Of a stretch of DNA of 64,000 nt, positions 23,865 through 35,490 are shown in pieces. The position numbers and the translations under genes were made by a program. The notes beneath the pieces were generated by a model that was given only the letters and a program-made list of their open reading frames with translations, searched no databases and was not told the DNA's origin. Position 1 is the stretch's first letter. Each line of letters opens with the position of its first letter. Origin of the DNA: Eleginops maclovinus (taxonomy: Eukaryota; Chordata; Actinopteri; Perciformes; Eleginopidae). The stretch lies in contig NC_086357.1 of assembly GCF_036324505.1 (NCBI RefSeq), positions 26,791,793-26,855,792 of the forward strand. The letters are read 5' to 3'.

Positions 23865-25865
23865 GATTTTGGATGTGACACATGGGGATCTTGACTGTAT
23901 TGGATGTGCTGATGCTCGATCCAAAGAGTCGTTAGCAGGTCGTACACACCAGCAGGATTACAGATGCTGCGCACGCACGCACGCACACACAGCCCTCCTG
24001 TTTCACTCCAACCATCACAGCTGAGATGCAGTGTTTCAGCAGAAGAACTCTAGTAAGGTTAATATTTAATGCGTATATCATGTAGCTACTATTACATCTC
24101 TTAAATATATAATACCATGCCAAGGTCAATCATAATTTTCTTCAATGTCACTCGTGAAGCCTCAGTTCGAAGAGGCGGTCTGACTGCGCTCGTCTGTTTT
24201 AATGAGATGTCTCTTTAATGAGATGTCACTTGCATTTATATTCTACACACACGCTTTGTAGTTCAATGAGGAAGTGTGGCATGCATAACATCTGAGGAAA
24301 AGTGCTGGCCGTCTGTTTTGTTATGGTTATTATTTGGTATAATTATGTACTCATTTGTGGTAAAGAAATGACGTGTGTTCCGTGGACTACAGCAGAGAAA
24401 TACAACTTCAATATGTGACTAAATAGACTTTACAACACTGTCACTTGCTCAGAGAAATACACTTAAACTAATTTAAAAATCTAATTAAATAGGAAAGGAT
24501 CGTAACAACCACCTCATGTTTTGCAGGGTCACATTACACCTCCCACACCCGTCATTTTTAAAGGTTTCCACTCTTTAGTCTTACGTGATTTAAGTCATTC
24601 TGAGTCAAAACATGTGGCTTATAAAACACGTAATGATATCAATTACAAATACTTGCTACTTGTTCCACTTTATATGTGCACAACACAGACCAAAGTGAAT
24701 CAGAGAAATGGAAAAAGGGAAACGAGGAGGGAGAGGAACTCCGAAGTGAAGTGCAAACCCGCCTAATTTTAATGTTCCTACGTATGATTACTTTTTTCCA
24801 CCACCCAGACATTAGTCATGTAGCGAGAGAGCCCGGTCCTGCAGCCTGCGTGGAAGACTTGGTTCAGGTTTGGCTAATGTCATACTGTATGGGATAAAGT
24901 TACCAAAGAAATCACTGCACTTTGATAAGTAGAAACGTGGTTCTGAACAGATTTGCCATGTCCAAAACACTGGAAATATATCCTTCAATTCAGTTTGTGA
25001 TTTGGATCTCAGACATCCTCTTGAGTGAAGACCTCTTTGAATTAATTTGGTGACAGAAGTTTCACATGATCACAGACAAACATGTGTGGGTGGTATTTTT
25101 ATGAGTGGGTAGTGTACTGACAGTGAAAGCAAGAAGAGACAGTGACTGCTGATATTACTCAGCTAGACAGACAGTCAAATATGTTTAGAAAGTCGACTGT
25201 TCTGGGAAAAACAGACTCCAACCTACTGTATGTCATGTAACATCATATTAGTAAAAAAGGAACAGGCATTACCTTTTCCATACAGTGTCAAAAACAAAAT
25301 CAGGCACAAGTGGCAGAATAAACCTCCATATTCAAGGTTCAGAAAACACAAACAAGGAGGCCAAAGAAAGTGTGTGATGTGTATGTAATGTATGTAAATG
25401 CCTTTAAATGCCACAAAAAAAGGGGAAATATTCAATGAATTCAATTTCTACAAAAGAAAAACCTCTAATTTCGAACTGAAGTCTGAACTGGTCTGTTGCT
25501 GTATTACAATACCTCACTGGAAACCATGGCTGTGCTCTTCTGTTGACATAAACTGTGCACCACCACTACCATTGAGGGCCGATAATAACAGTAATAATAC
25601 ACTGGTAATTTGGGTAAACGGTGCTTGCCCTCTTTCTAGAAAATTCTGGTTAGGATTCGATTTAAGGCCTAAAGTCTAAAATGTGGAGCTTTTTCTGAAA
25701 TCCAAGTGACAAAAACAGCAAGGCACTAATGTAGGTTAGACACATTTACAACCAGGCCTGGGCACATTGCACTGCAACTAGTCAGCCTACATTTTCAGCC
25801 CACACACACACACACACTATGCTGTATTGGCCCTGACCAGACAGGCAACATGCTGTAACCAACAA
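23865..25865. other. Gene-free stretch
   Basis: A short ACGC/CACA run at 23970 is the only simple repeat. No exon or RNA gene recognised. Confidence 0.45.
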
Positions 25866-25867
25866 TC

Positions 25868-26372
25868 AGAGGTGGAAGAAGTACTCAGATGTGTTACTTA
25901 GTAAAAGCAGCAACACAACAGTTTCAAAAATACTCAGTCACAAGTTTAGTCCTGCATTCAAAACTGTACTCGAGTAAAAGTAAAACACGTATTAGCATCA
26001 CGATGTACTTTAAGTACCAAAAGTACAAGTACTAGTATGCAGAATGGCCCTTTTGAGCTCCATATATTTTGAATAGTTGTATCACTTTGATTAAAGCATG
26101 TGTTCATCACTTCAGTGTGGTAAAAGTGGGGTTTATTTTAAGAACTTGATATACTACTTGGTAGCTTAACCTATACGACAACACATGAGTTGATTTAGAT
26201 TGTGTATTCATAATCTAAATCTGCAAAGTACCTAGAGACTAAATCTGCTAAATGAATGTAGTGGAGTAAAAAGTACAACATTTGTCTAGTAAAGTCAAAG
26301 TATAAAGGAGCATTATTGTGAAAATACTCACGTTTGTACTTCATTTTGTACTTCGTTACTTCACACCACTAA
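25868..26372. repeat. Interspersed TACTTGAGTAAAAG repeat, copy 2
   Basis: Begins AGGTGGAAGAAGTACTCAGA and contains CTCGAGTAAAAGTAAAAC, TAGTGGAGTAAAAAGTACAA and TTACTTCACACCACT, in the inverse orientation to the copy at 63.31 kb. Confidence 0.7.
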
Positions 26373-26506
26373 CACATACACACTCACTAACTAGACACAA
26401 CTCTGCTGTAGTTAGCACCGATGGGAGGGGAAACATGCTGTTACCGACAATCTACCTGATACTGTAGGTACCAAGTGAGCTACGAGCCTCCGCGTTGAGT
26501 GACGGT

Positions 26507-26640
26507 GGAACGTTACATTCGGAAACGTTACATTCGGAACGTTACATTCGGAACGTTACATTCGGAACGTTACATTCGGAACGTTACATTCGGAAACGTT
26601 ACATTCGGAACGTTACATTCGGAACGTTACATTCGGAACG
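26507..26640. repeat. 14-bp minisatellite, 9 units
   Basis: Units are GGAACGTTACATTC. The second and seventh have an extra A (15 bp). Unit lengths 14,15,14,14,14,14,15,14,14 plus a partial unit suggest duplication of a five-unit, 71-bp block. Each unit contains the AACGTT palindrome with a CpG. Confidence 0.95.
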
Positions 26641-26837
26641 TTTGAAATGGAGCTGAATTCAACGAGTGGTCGTTAATTCACTAAAGGCAGTACACATTAA
26701 CTCCCTGTAACAGCTCTGTCAATGCCTCGTGGCCATAAAACACACATCTGTCGAAATAAACACACACAAACAAGTCGATACACACATTAGAGTGCCATAT
26801 AAACATCCACAGCTCGTACAGCTGAACAGTGTTTTAC

Positions 26838-26897
26838 CTTCAGCGGCTGTTTGTCTCATTGTCCTGGTGTAATCCTGGTTTGCATTCCGCCGACCGG
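26838..26897 (-). other. Possible small exon on the minus strand
   Basis: On the minus strand TTACCTTTTTTCAG is followed by about 60 bases ending AAG, then a GTAAAAC donor. One frame is open throughout and includes an ATG (MRQTAAE). It could be a 5' leader exon of the leftward myo9b gene or chance. Only splice-like signals support it. Confidence 0.25.
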
Positions 26898-27307
26898 CGA
26901 GAACTGAAAAAAGGTAACCAAGAGGTGGTTTTTCAAGTGTGTAGTTCTCCTTTTGTAAATGGATAAAAATGACTTGTTTGAAGCAGGCTAACAGCGGAGT
27001 GGAGTCCCAACACAGACAAAGCTGGAGTCAGATTGAAGGTTTGAAATCCGGGTTGAAAGACACAAAAAAACGACCCCGTTTCAACTGCGTATATTAAACA
27101 AAGAAGAGCAGGTTCTTGAGGTTATACGATATACTCTTCTCTTTCCTGACAGACTGTTTCACGCCGGCTAACCAGCTAGCCTGTCGCTACTTCCTTTCTC
27201 TCAGACCAAATAACAGAAGCAGTCTGGGCGGTGAAAAAAAAAAGTTGAGGAAAAAGGCTCAAACAGATTCAATGAGGCACCCTGTTGATCCGGGTCTTTT
27301 CCTGCAC

Positions 27308-27325
27308 AGCAGCGCCCCCTGCTGG
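27308..27325 (-). promoter_or_regulatory. CTCF-type binding motif
   Basis: The reverse complement is CCAGCAGGGGGCGCTGCT, an almost ideal match to the vertebrate CTCF core (CCASYAGRKGGCRS). It lies between the myo9b and s1pr4 loci, so it could mark a domain boundary. Motif seen; occupancy is inference. Confidence 0.65.
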
Positions 27326-27488
27326 GACACAGCGGCGGTACTACAGGCTCACTGCAATTACCCGTCACTACCAACAGGTGAACAACAAAGACATGTAGTT
27401 AGCAAAAAATGATAGGAGTTTTATGGAGTGTGGGTGCTGGTTTGCTTTAGAATCAGAATTTGGTTATTTATATTTTATAGCATTAGGG

Positions 27489-27765
27489 TTAGCAGTGGCT
27501 CAGTAAGTAGGGGCTTGGACTAGGAATCGTAGGGTCGCCGGTTCAAGTCCCCAAACAGACTTAAAATATGGAAGGTGGACTGCTACTTGGAGAGGTCCCA
27601 GTTCACCTCCTAGGCCCTGCTGTGGTGCCCTTGAGCAAGGCACCGGACACCTCCAATCCCCCCTCCCCATTGCTCCCCGCGCGCTGCACAACAGCTGCCC
27701 ACTGCTCCTAGTACTAGGATGGGTTAAATGCAGAGGACACATTTCACTGTGTGTGCTCTGCTGTG
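27489..27765 (+). mobile_element. tRNA-derived SINE, full head and body
   Basis: The A-box region TGGCTCAGTAAGTAGGGG is followed by the B box GGTTCAAGTCC (27540-27550). The same body as 6727-6980 follows, with few differences (CCCGCGCGCTG for CCCGGGCGCTG). It ends in GCAGAGGACACATTTCACTG. Confidence 0.8.
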
Positions 27766-28090
27766 TGCATGTATGTCTCAGTTCAAATAGAATAAACAGC
27801 TCATTTGATATCATACTTTAAATACGTATGTTTTACATTAAATAGGATTAGATAAATAAATAAACACATCAATAAATATTAAAACATCCATTTATTTATT
27901 TCTATTGATCACATTTTGGGAAATAGTTTTGTCATAGCGTCATGTTAACAAGGCATTGGTAATTATTTAAAATATATTAAATAGAAGAAATAAACATAAG
28001 CAGAAAAAACTAACATAACAACAATAAATTATAATCAACATATTTTAAAAATAGAACAAGTTAGTATGTTTATATAAATATCTTTATTCT

Positions 28091-28460
<370 letters not shown>

Positions 28461-29523
28461 AAAATATAATCAAAGTATGTATGTTTATATAAATAGCTCT
28501 ATTGTATGTTGTTTAAATCTTCATACTGCTTTTTCTTATTCAAAATTATTATATTTTATCCTATTTTTTATTATATTTTGTTCTATTATTATTTTTGGTT
28601 AAAAAATGATTCTGTTTGGGCTTGTCTGATCATCAAAATCAAAATCATTAAACTTCGATTTCCTCCCAGTAATGCTATATTGACTTGTGTCTGCCATTCT
28701 TATTTATAAAAATTACAATTCTCAAAAACTTAATTTGGGCATTTGGTGATTTCAGAGAGCTGTTCATCATCTTCCAGTGTCGCTAAATGATCTTCCCTTG
28801 ACAGGAAATCGTCTGTAATACTGCTTTCTGGCCACCAGATGTTGACTGAACACCATGCAGGTCAGCATCTTCTCCTCAAAGACTGTAAGCAAGACACAAA
28901 CAACCACATTCATTGTTTCATAAATTACAGCAATTGGCCAGATGGTGTCCCCATAACGACCTAAAGCTCTGAGTTGTGACTCTGGCCTTGTTTGGTCCAC
29001 TACTTTTACTTGGGGTCATGAGGGTTCACTCACATATCTGCTAGCTGCACCTTTGCTGCAGTCTAAGGGCTTTTATGGAGGTAATCCTATACCCGCAGGA
29101 TAGAATAATTGCAATATACCATGAAGATACAAACTCAGAACAGCAAGAGTCCTGCAAGGACATCAGCAGTTGATAAGCCAACATAGTTTAAGAACTACAA
29201 TTATTTATATTTTGAAAAAGCACAGTTGAAATGGATGGATATTTAGTCTATAGTGAGAGACGTGTAGACTTTGTGCAGTCCTGATATCTATGAGAGACAT
29301 ATCTTTGTATTAGTTAAAGCCCAGGTCAAATCCACTAAACAGGGTCTTGAGTGATTGTGATGTGTTGAAGGTCTGTTTCCGTTGTGTAAAATGTTTCCTT
29401 GTTGGTTTTGCAAATGAAATTGCTGTGATGCAAGAACGATTTGATCAGACAACACAGTGTTATGGCACCAAATGGTTTCTTATCGTATCAAAATGTATGG
29501 TATCTTATTGTAAAATATATCTG

Positions 29524-29830
29524 ACCTTTATTTAACCAGGACATTTCTCATTGAGATTAAAAATCTCTTTTTCAACAGAGTCCTGGCCTAAGATAGGTAG
29601 CAGCACAGTTACAGACAAATGGAAAACAGTCGTAGAGCAAGATCAGCCCAAGCGTTTGCAGACACACTGCTTCAAAGTCATTGAGAGTCTCTTTGAGACT
29701 GCTTAAAGAAACCAGCTCTCTGAGTTTCAGCTCATTCTGCAGCTGGTTCAAAGCCACAGGAGCAGCGTCACTAAACGCCCTCTTCCCCAGTTCAGTACGG
29801 ACTTTTGGTGCAGCAAGAAGAAACAAGTCC
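29524..29830 (-). mobile_element. LINE 3' end with reverse-transcriptase C-terminus relic
   Basis: A minus-strand frame (29826-29572) encodes APKVRTELGKRAFSDAAPVA then LNQLQNELKLRELVSLSSLK, the conserved end of L2/Rex1-type LINE ORF2 proteins (PRVRTELGKxAFxxxAPxxWNxLQ pattern). The 3' end reads CCTGGTTAAATAAAGG, a common LINE tail. The 5' part is missing, so it is not functional. Confidence 0.75.
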
Positions 29831-29839
29831 TCGGTTGAT

Positions 29840-29975
29840 GTAGATCCTTACAGTATCTTATCATATCTTGTCGCGTCGTACGGTTTTGCTTTGTGTCGTA
29901 AGATATCGTATCGTAGTGTTTTGTATCATATCACAAGTTATCAAATCGTATTGCATCTTATCGACTGCATCGAAT
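29840..29975. repeat. Degenerate ATCGT/ATCTT simple repeat
   Basis: Loose repetition of TATCTTATC, TCGTATCGTA and TATCATATC units, characteristic of decayed pentanucleotide arrays after LINE tails. Confidence 0.5.
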
Positions 29976-30179
29976 CTTACAATGAGCAACATCAGTCAAC
30001 ATAAATGAAATGACACATGCTGTCCTTTTGTGTTTGCAACCCTCACGTCTCTCCGCATCGTGACATTTACACAGCTGATGGGTTTACATCCCGCCTTTAC
30101 ATCAAGGGCTTCAATTTGCAAAGTTTGCATTTGAGTTTCCTCCACAGGAAACCTTTTTTCTATGCTCTTATCTTTTTAT

Positions 30180-30292
30180 GTTATATGTTCTTTTATATTT
30201 GCACTGTGGGACTGCCAGAAACGGTATGTCAATGTTCTGTATGTATAACACGTGGAGACTTTGACAATAAAGTGGACTTTGACTTTGACTAA
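30180..30292 (+). mobile_element. Retroposon 3' tail
   Basis: TTTGCACTGTGGGACTG ... GAGACTTTGACAATAAAG then TGGACTTTGACTTTGACT, a teleost LINE-type 3' terminus with short terminal repeats. Confidence 0.55.
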
Positions 30293-30496
30293 TGCATGTA
30301 GGTCTGACACACCTGTCTGCATGCATTCTGGGATTGACTTCACCCTCTGGCAGCTGTCAACAGGATGAACACATCCAAAAGAGCATTGTGGTGGCCCTCA
30401 TTGGACAAGCAATTCAATCCTTGGACTGAATTTAGAGCAAGAGCACAATCTTGCTACGGTCCACTACAGCAAAGGGCTGGATATGCTTATCAGATT

Positions 30497-30500
<4 letters not shown>

Positions 30501-30577
<77 letters not shown>
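30501..30577. repeat. (CA)n microsatellite
   Basis: Uninterrupted CA run of 77 bases. Confidence 0.95.
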
Positions 30578-30580
<3 letters not shown>

Positions 30581-30589
30581 CAGATACAC

Positions 30590-32030
30590 AGTTGTGGTTT
30601 ATACTACGTAGTTTGTGTTTGAAATTGTATTTGTTTTGTAAGGGCGTTTCCAACAGTCGCGGGTGTTTTTGACACCTCGCGTTGCAGCCGCTTCTTGTGA
30701 ATTTAATCCCATTTATTTACAAAAACATGCTCACCTCAGTGCTCAAATTTAGATAGAGGAACTTCTCTCCTATATCAAAAGGCTCACTATATGGTCTATT
30801 GATGTGTGACTTATTTAAACATCTCAATGCTAAAATGGAGAAGTTGTTTGAAATGAGATACTGTGGGTTGACGAGGGGAAGGCCTGTGAGTGTAATGCCT
30901 CCTTTGCGTTTCACAATATGGGTCTACAGTTTCACAGTTAGATTACCTTTGTATTGTTTCTGTCTTCATATGTAATGCCCTCTCTTGCTCTGGAACAAAG
31001 ACACCATGCAAACTGTTCAGTAAAACCAGAGAAACTCACGAATGTGACGACCAAAAAGACACGTTCAGTGGTTTCGTATGACTGCAATAATGTCTTTCTC
31101 CAGGAGAAAAACTCTATTTTCCTGGAGACACATTTGGGTTAATGGCATGATTATAGTCCTGTCTTCTCAAATGTTTCTTTTGGATTTATTTTCGGACCAC
31201 CCTTGCATGCTTTTGAAGAACTGGTATTGGAAAATTAGAGTGCAGAGATAGAATTAGAGCTTGCTGAAAGCTGGAAATATATAATCACAAGTCTTTGATG
31301 CAAATGTGTTCTGGTTTGCTCATATTTTCAAAAGTGGCTTTCTTGATTTTGTGGGGACTGGCATCACTTTCAGTTGTTTGCAAACTGCCCTGTATGCTGA
31401 TTCTCCATATATTATGTGTCTATGGTTGACTTGAAAGTGGTCTGTCTCATGTTCTGTGGTTATAGTTGGTTGTTTGCTGAAGACAAGTGTGCCATGGCTG
31501 GTGATCATAAGAGCACGGAGCAGAGAGTGTGACTGCCTCTGTACCCAGACTCACAACCACAGCTGCGAGTGATAAACGAGTGAAACCCTCTATTGGCAGG
31601 GAGGGGCACTTTACATGTGATGGGAGTTCCTGTTTTTCTATTTTCTGAGAAATATTGAAAAAAAAAAATCTAATTTGAGGTTGTTGTAATAACCTGGCCC
31701 TGGCGAGATGCCAAAGCCAGATGTAGTGCAAGTGAATTTCTTGCGACACATCCTTAAAAATATTGAGTCACTGTATTTTACAAAACATTTACAACTCTCC
31801 AGCGTGACACACGTGTGTTGAAAGAGCCTTTTCCCGTATAATTTATCTTAGGACAGCTTGAGCAATGTGATTTGATGTGCTGAATGTGCGAATGTGTGCA
31901 ACGTCCTGGGAAAACATAACGAACTTAATGATCCAGAAACGTGCAAGAAAAACAGATTTTATTCCTTACCTGTCGAACAATTGGACTGTTGATTGTGAAA
32001 TGAAAAAATGCTCCTTCGATCTTCTCACAG
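30590..32030. other. Gene-free stretch
   Basis: No exon, RNA gene or repeat boundary recognised. Confidence 0.45.
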
Positions 32031-32081
32031 TTGATTTTTAAAGGTGATGGAACAAAAGTGTCAGCAATCTCTGTGTTGCGT

Positions 32082-32161
<80 letters not shown>

Positions 32162-32400
32162 TCTGTCTTGGGTGTGACTGACTTAACTTTTGCTTACTTC
32201 CCCATCAAAAAATGCAACATCTTCTCACTCGCTCCCTCACCATCCCCTCCAGCAGAGTAAGTACTCTCCACTGCACAGCTGTCATTACCTTTAATGGGTT
32301 TTATCATCATATAATGGGAGAAATGTAAAAAATGATTTGCTTTTGAGCAGACTTGCTATTTAACTCTCAAGTGCATGCGTTGTTAATGTAAAATTTGCTC
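32031..32400. repeat. Duplicated block B with an internal (GT)n array
   Basis: Second copy of the block at 28091-28460, 3.94 kb downstream in direct orientation. The GT array is at about 32090-32161. The following 210 bases, from GCTTACTTCCCCATC to GCATGCGTTGTTAAT, are almost identical. It lies about 650 bp upstream of the s1pr4 coding exon. Confidence 0.85.
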
Positions 32401-33046
32401 TGTCTTTATTTAAAAATGCTTAAGAATTAGATTTTTCTGTAGATTTTTGTGGTGCATGTTGTCATAGTCCATTTAAAAAACCTCAAATGTTACTGCAGCA
32501 GGGAATCAAACCAAGTGGGGTTGATGATAATGATGAAGATTAACAGTATAGAAATAGCCAATTTCATTCCTAATGCTCTCATTTACTTATGGAGGTCATA
32601 TAGATGCATCAGTATGCATTAAACTGCTTTATAACCAGTTAAAAATCCTTGTAGTAACAATAAAACTTTTATGTTTCTTTAGCCGTTTATACATTTTTTG
32701 ATTGTTTTTCTTAGAGTTTTAGAAGAGAACAAATACAGATTAAATATTGTTCCATATTGAAATATTAAATCTAATAAATGTAATTACATTTAATTTTCCA
32801 GCAGTATTGTAAAGAAAACAAGGTGTTTATTCGACCGTGTGGAGATTTAAAGGGCCCTTGCAGCTGAGTTCCTGTGTTAACCACAGCTGGGTGGAGTGTT
32901 TTCACATGAGGTCGACTTTTAAATGATGCCTTTTAAAGGGATTAAAGCTCCGTGATGAGGAAGCGTACCGTGCTGCCATGTGCATGAGGTGAAGTGAGTT
33001 TTATTTTCCCGTAGATGCTGTATTGAAACCTTTTTCTTCTCCTCAG

Positions 33047-33182
33047 GTGTGTGTGTGTGCACAGGCAGAGCTCCAGAGGTCACGCTGTGTTGATAGCCTG
33101 TGTGTTTGCAGGAGTTTCACACTAATTCCTGTGCAGCTCGTACCCTCCACAACCACCCTCTCTTACCACTTGAACCGCTGCT
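33047..33182 (+). other. s1pr4: s1pr4 5' untranslated part of the coding exon
   Basis: CTTTTTCTTCTCCTCAG ends at 33046 and is a strong splice acceptor, so the coding exon probably starts at 33047 and is joined to an unseen non-coding first exon upstream. This layout (one or more 5' UTR exons, then one coding exon) is usual for S1P receptor genes. No TATA box is evident immediately upstream. Confidence 0.6.
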
Positions 33183-34409
33183 ATGAGCATCTTCAGCTTC
33201 CTCCCCTCCTCCTCCTCCTCCTGCCCCCACTTGTACCACGGTGACGCCACGCCATCGAACGCAACAACCAGCGACATCAACCATATCATCCTGCGGCATT
33301 ACAACCACACAGGCCGCCTGCAGAACCGGACCATCTCCAACCCCCAGAGTCAAATCAGCGCCCCTGTGGTGGTCTTCCTCTGCTTCAGCATCTTCATCAT
33401 CCTGGAGAACCTCCTGGTGCTGGTGGCCGTCATCTCCCGCATCCGCCACAGCCGCCGTTGGGTCTACGTGTGCATCGCCAACATCACGCTCAGCGACCTC
33501 CTCACCGGCGCCGCCTACCTGGTCAACATCTGCCTGTCCGGCAGCCAGACGTTCCGCCTCACCCCGGCCCTGTGGCTCTTCAGGGAAGGGATGCTGTTTG
33601 TGGCTCTTGCGGCGTCCATATTCAGCCTGCTGCTGATAGCGGTGGAGCGGTACACCACCATGATGAAGCCCCTGCCACAGAAGTCCGCCAGGAAGACCTA
33701 CTGCAGGATCTACGGCCTGGTGGCTCTCTGCTGGTTATTGGCTCTGGTGATCGGGTTCCTCCCCCTGCTGGGATGGAACTGTGTGTGCAACCTGGAAGCC
33801 TGCTCCACCCTCCTCCCCCTCTACTCCAAAACCTACATCTTATTCTCCCTCATCATCTTCTTCCTCATCCTGCTGGCTATCGGCGTGCTGTACGGAGCCA
33901 TCTACTGCCACGTTCACAGCAGCGCACACCTAGGTCTTCAGCGCAGCCGCAATCGCTCCCTGGGTCTGCTGAAAACTGTCATCACCATTGTGGGGGTGTT
34001 TCTGGTGTGCTGGGGCCCTCTGTTCCTGCTGTTACTGGTGGATTTCTTCTGTGCCTCCCGCCAGTGTGCGCTTCTGCTCAGCGCTGACTTTTGCATCTCC
34101 CTGGCAGTTCTGAATTCAGGCCTGAACCCCATCATCTATGCGCTGGGCAGCTCTGATATGAGGAAGGACATCGCCAGGCTGCTGTGCTGCTGCTGCCTGA
34201 AGGTGGGCATCTGTCGCCCGGACACCTTCACCTCCAAGGAGACCAGCAGCAACTCGGAGAGCCGGAGGGACAGTCTGAGGAACAGTTTTAACAAAGTCAG
34301 AAATCTGAGCGTGGTCTCCCCACCATCGACGCCCAACAAGCCTCGCAGAACACCCAAAAAATATCGGCTGAGCTCCACCACCAGCTGCCTGTCGGTTTCA
34401 AGTGGTTAA
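33183..34409 (+). CDS. s1pr4: Sphingosine-1-phosphate receptor 4
   Basis: Intact 408-residue class A GPCR in a single exon. S1P receptors bind the lysophospholipid sphingosine-1-phosphate at the plasma membrane; S1PR4 couples mainly to Gi and G12/13 and is prominent in leukocytes. Seven hydrophobic segments lie near residues 60-83, 95-118, 130-153, 174-195, 216-240, 262-287 and 300-321. Visible hallmarks: N-glycosylation sites N26, N41 and N48; N76 and D105; REG (134-136), the ligand phosphate/amine contact of S1P receptors; ERY (155-157); the intraloop cysteine pair C200/C207 and ECL3 pair C290/C295; CWGP (276-279); NPIIY (315-319); a palmitoylatable CCCC (335-338). HYNHTGRL, NITLSDLLTGAAYL, LCWLLA and LYGAIY favour S1PR4 over S1PR1, 3 or 5. 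The tail is serine-rich with an RDSLRNS segment. Human S1PR4 has 384 residues; the extra length is at both ends. The start ATG has G at -3. Confidence 0.92.
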   Translation: MSIFSFLPSSSSSCPHLYHGDATPSNATTSDINHIILRHYNHTGRLQNRTISNPQSQISAPVVVFLCFSIFIILENLLVLVAVISRIRHSRRWVYVCIANITLSDLLTGAAYLVNICLSGSQTFRLTPALWLFREGMLFVALAASIFSLLLIAVERYTTMMKPLPQKSARKTYCRIYGLVALCWLLALVIGFLPLLGWNCVCNLEACSTLLPLYSKTYILFSLIIFFLILLAIGVLYGAIYCHVHSSAHLGLQRSRNRSLGLLKTVITIVGVFLVCWGPLFLLLLVDFFCASRQCALLLSADFCISLAVLNSGLNPIIYALGSSDMRKDIARLLCCCCLKVGICRPDTFTSKETSSNSESRRDSLRNSFNKVRNLSVVSPPSTPNKPRRTPKKYRLSSTTSCLSVSSG

Positions 34410-35490
34410 AACCACAAAGTGCTCCCCTCCCAAACAAACAAGACCTGTGTGCACCGATACACATCTAACCGTTTCCTCCCAGTTTTGGTTTGACTGTTCA
34501 GTGCACTGCCTGCAGGTACTTGCACCATTGATAACACGTCAGAAGGCCTGTTTGCATTGATAAGCAGTTCTTTTTTTTGCATGATCAGACATTTCTTTTC
34601 TCCATGCAAACTCACACAAACTGTCCTCCTCACCTGCAGACAAAGTGCTTTCATAAACACACAGACCTTCAGCAGAGTTCTTTACCAAATAAGAGGACGG
34701 ACAATCTTACAAATGTTGATAGAAACAAGTGGTTCAATCTCTCAAATGCAATCAAATCTCATAAAGCCGTATCTTAAAGGTTTATGTAACCTAAAACCGA
34801 CATAGCAGGACTCTGTTGTTGTGCATTGTTGACCCTTGTTCTTTTCCGATGCACCAATAAACTCAGCTTTTAGACCAATGTGGACTACATTTGCAGAAGA
34901 AGCTAATCAGTAGCTTAATTGCCAGTAAACACCGAGCTCATTATTGTCTGCTGTATTAAATAAACACAGGAGGAAGCTGAACAAGGTGGTTAACCAGGCC
35001 AGAATAATCATAGACATTAATGACTCCAGAAAGTATAACCAGTGCATCCCTCATTATTCAAGCTGCTGCCACAAGTGACATGTGCCCGCTGCTGTGGCCG
35101 TCTTTAACAGAGCATCACAAATATATTGATGTATCACAAGCACTGTTTCAAATGTGTGTATTTTATCTGCCTTTTACTGTATTTTGCGCCTCTTTCACTC
35201 TGTTTTAAATTACATTTCATGTGAAGTAATGGACCATATAGTTCCGTAATGTTGTGTATGTTGTGTATTTGCAGAAGTTCTTCTCATTAATGCATTCATT
35301 CAAATGCTTGTAAAGCTCTGATATTGCACAGTAAACCAAAAAAAAGAGAGTATATTTTTTGATATGAAGGAAGATTTAAGCATGAAGGTATATTTGAAGA
35401 GAATAACAATGTGTGTCTGATTGTGTGTATTGTAACATTTGCTGTAAACTGTTTGATTGAAATGTGAATAAAGTTTATTTTGCTTTATGC
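34410..35490 (+). other. s1pr4: s1pr4 3' untranslated region with poly(A) signals
   Basis: AATAAA hexamers lie at 34856-34861, 34959-34964 and 35467-35472. The last is followed by a GT-rich stretch (GTTTATTTTGC, TGCTGTTGTC), the best cleavage context, giving a 3' UTR of about 1.1 kb. The AT-rich composition with several ATTT pieces is typical of a regulated 3' UTR. Exact end is inference. Confidence 0.5.
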
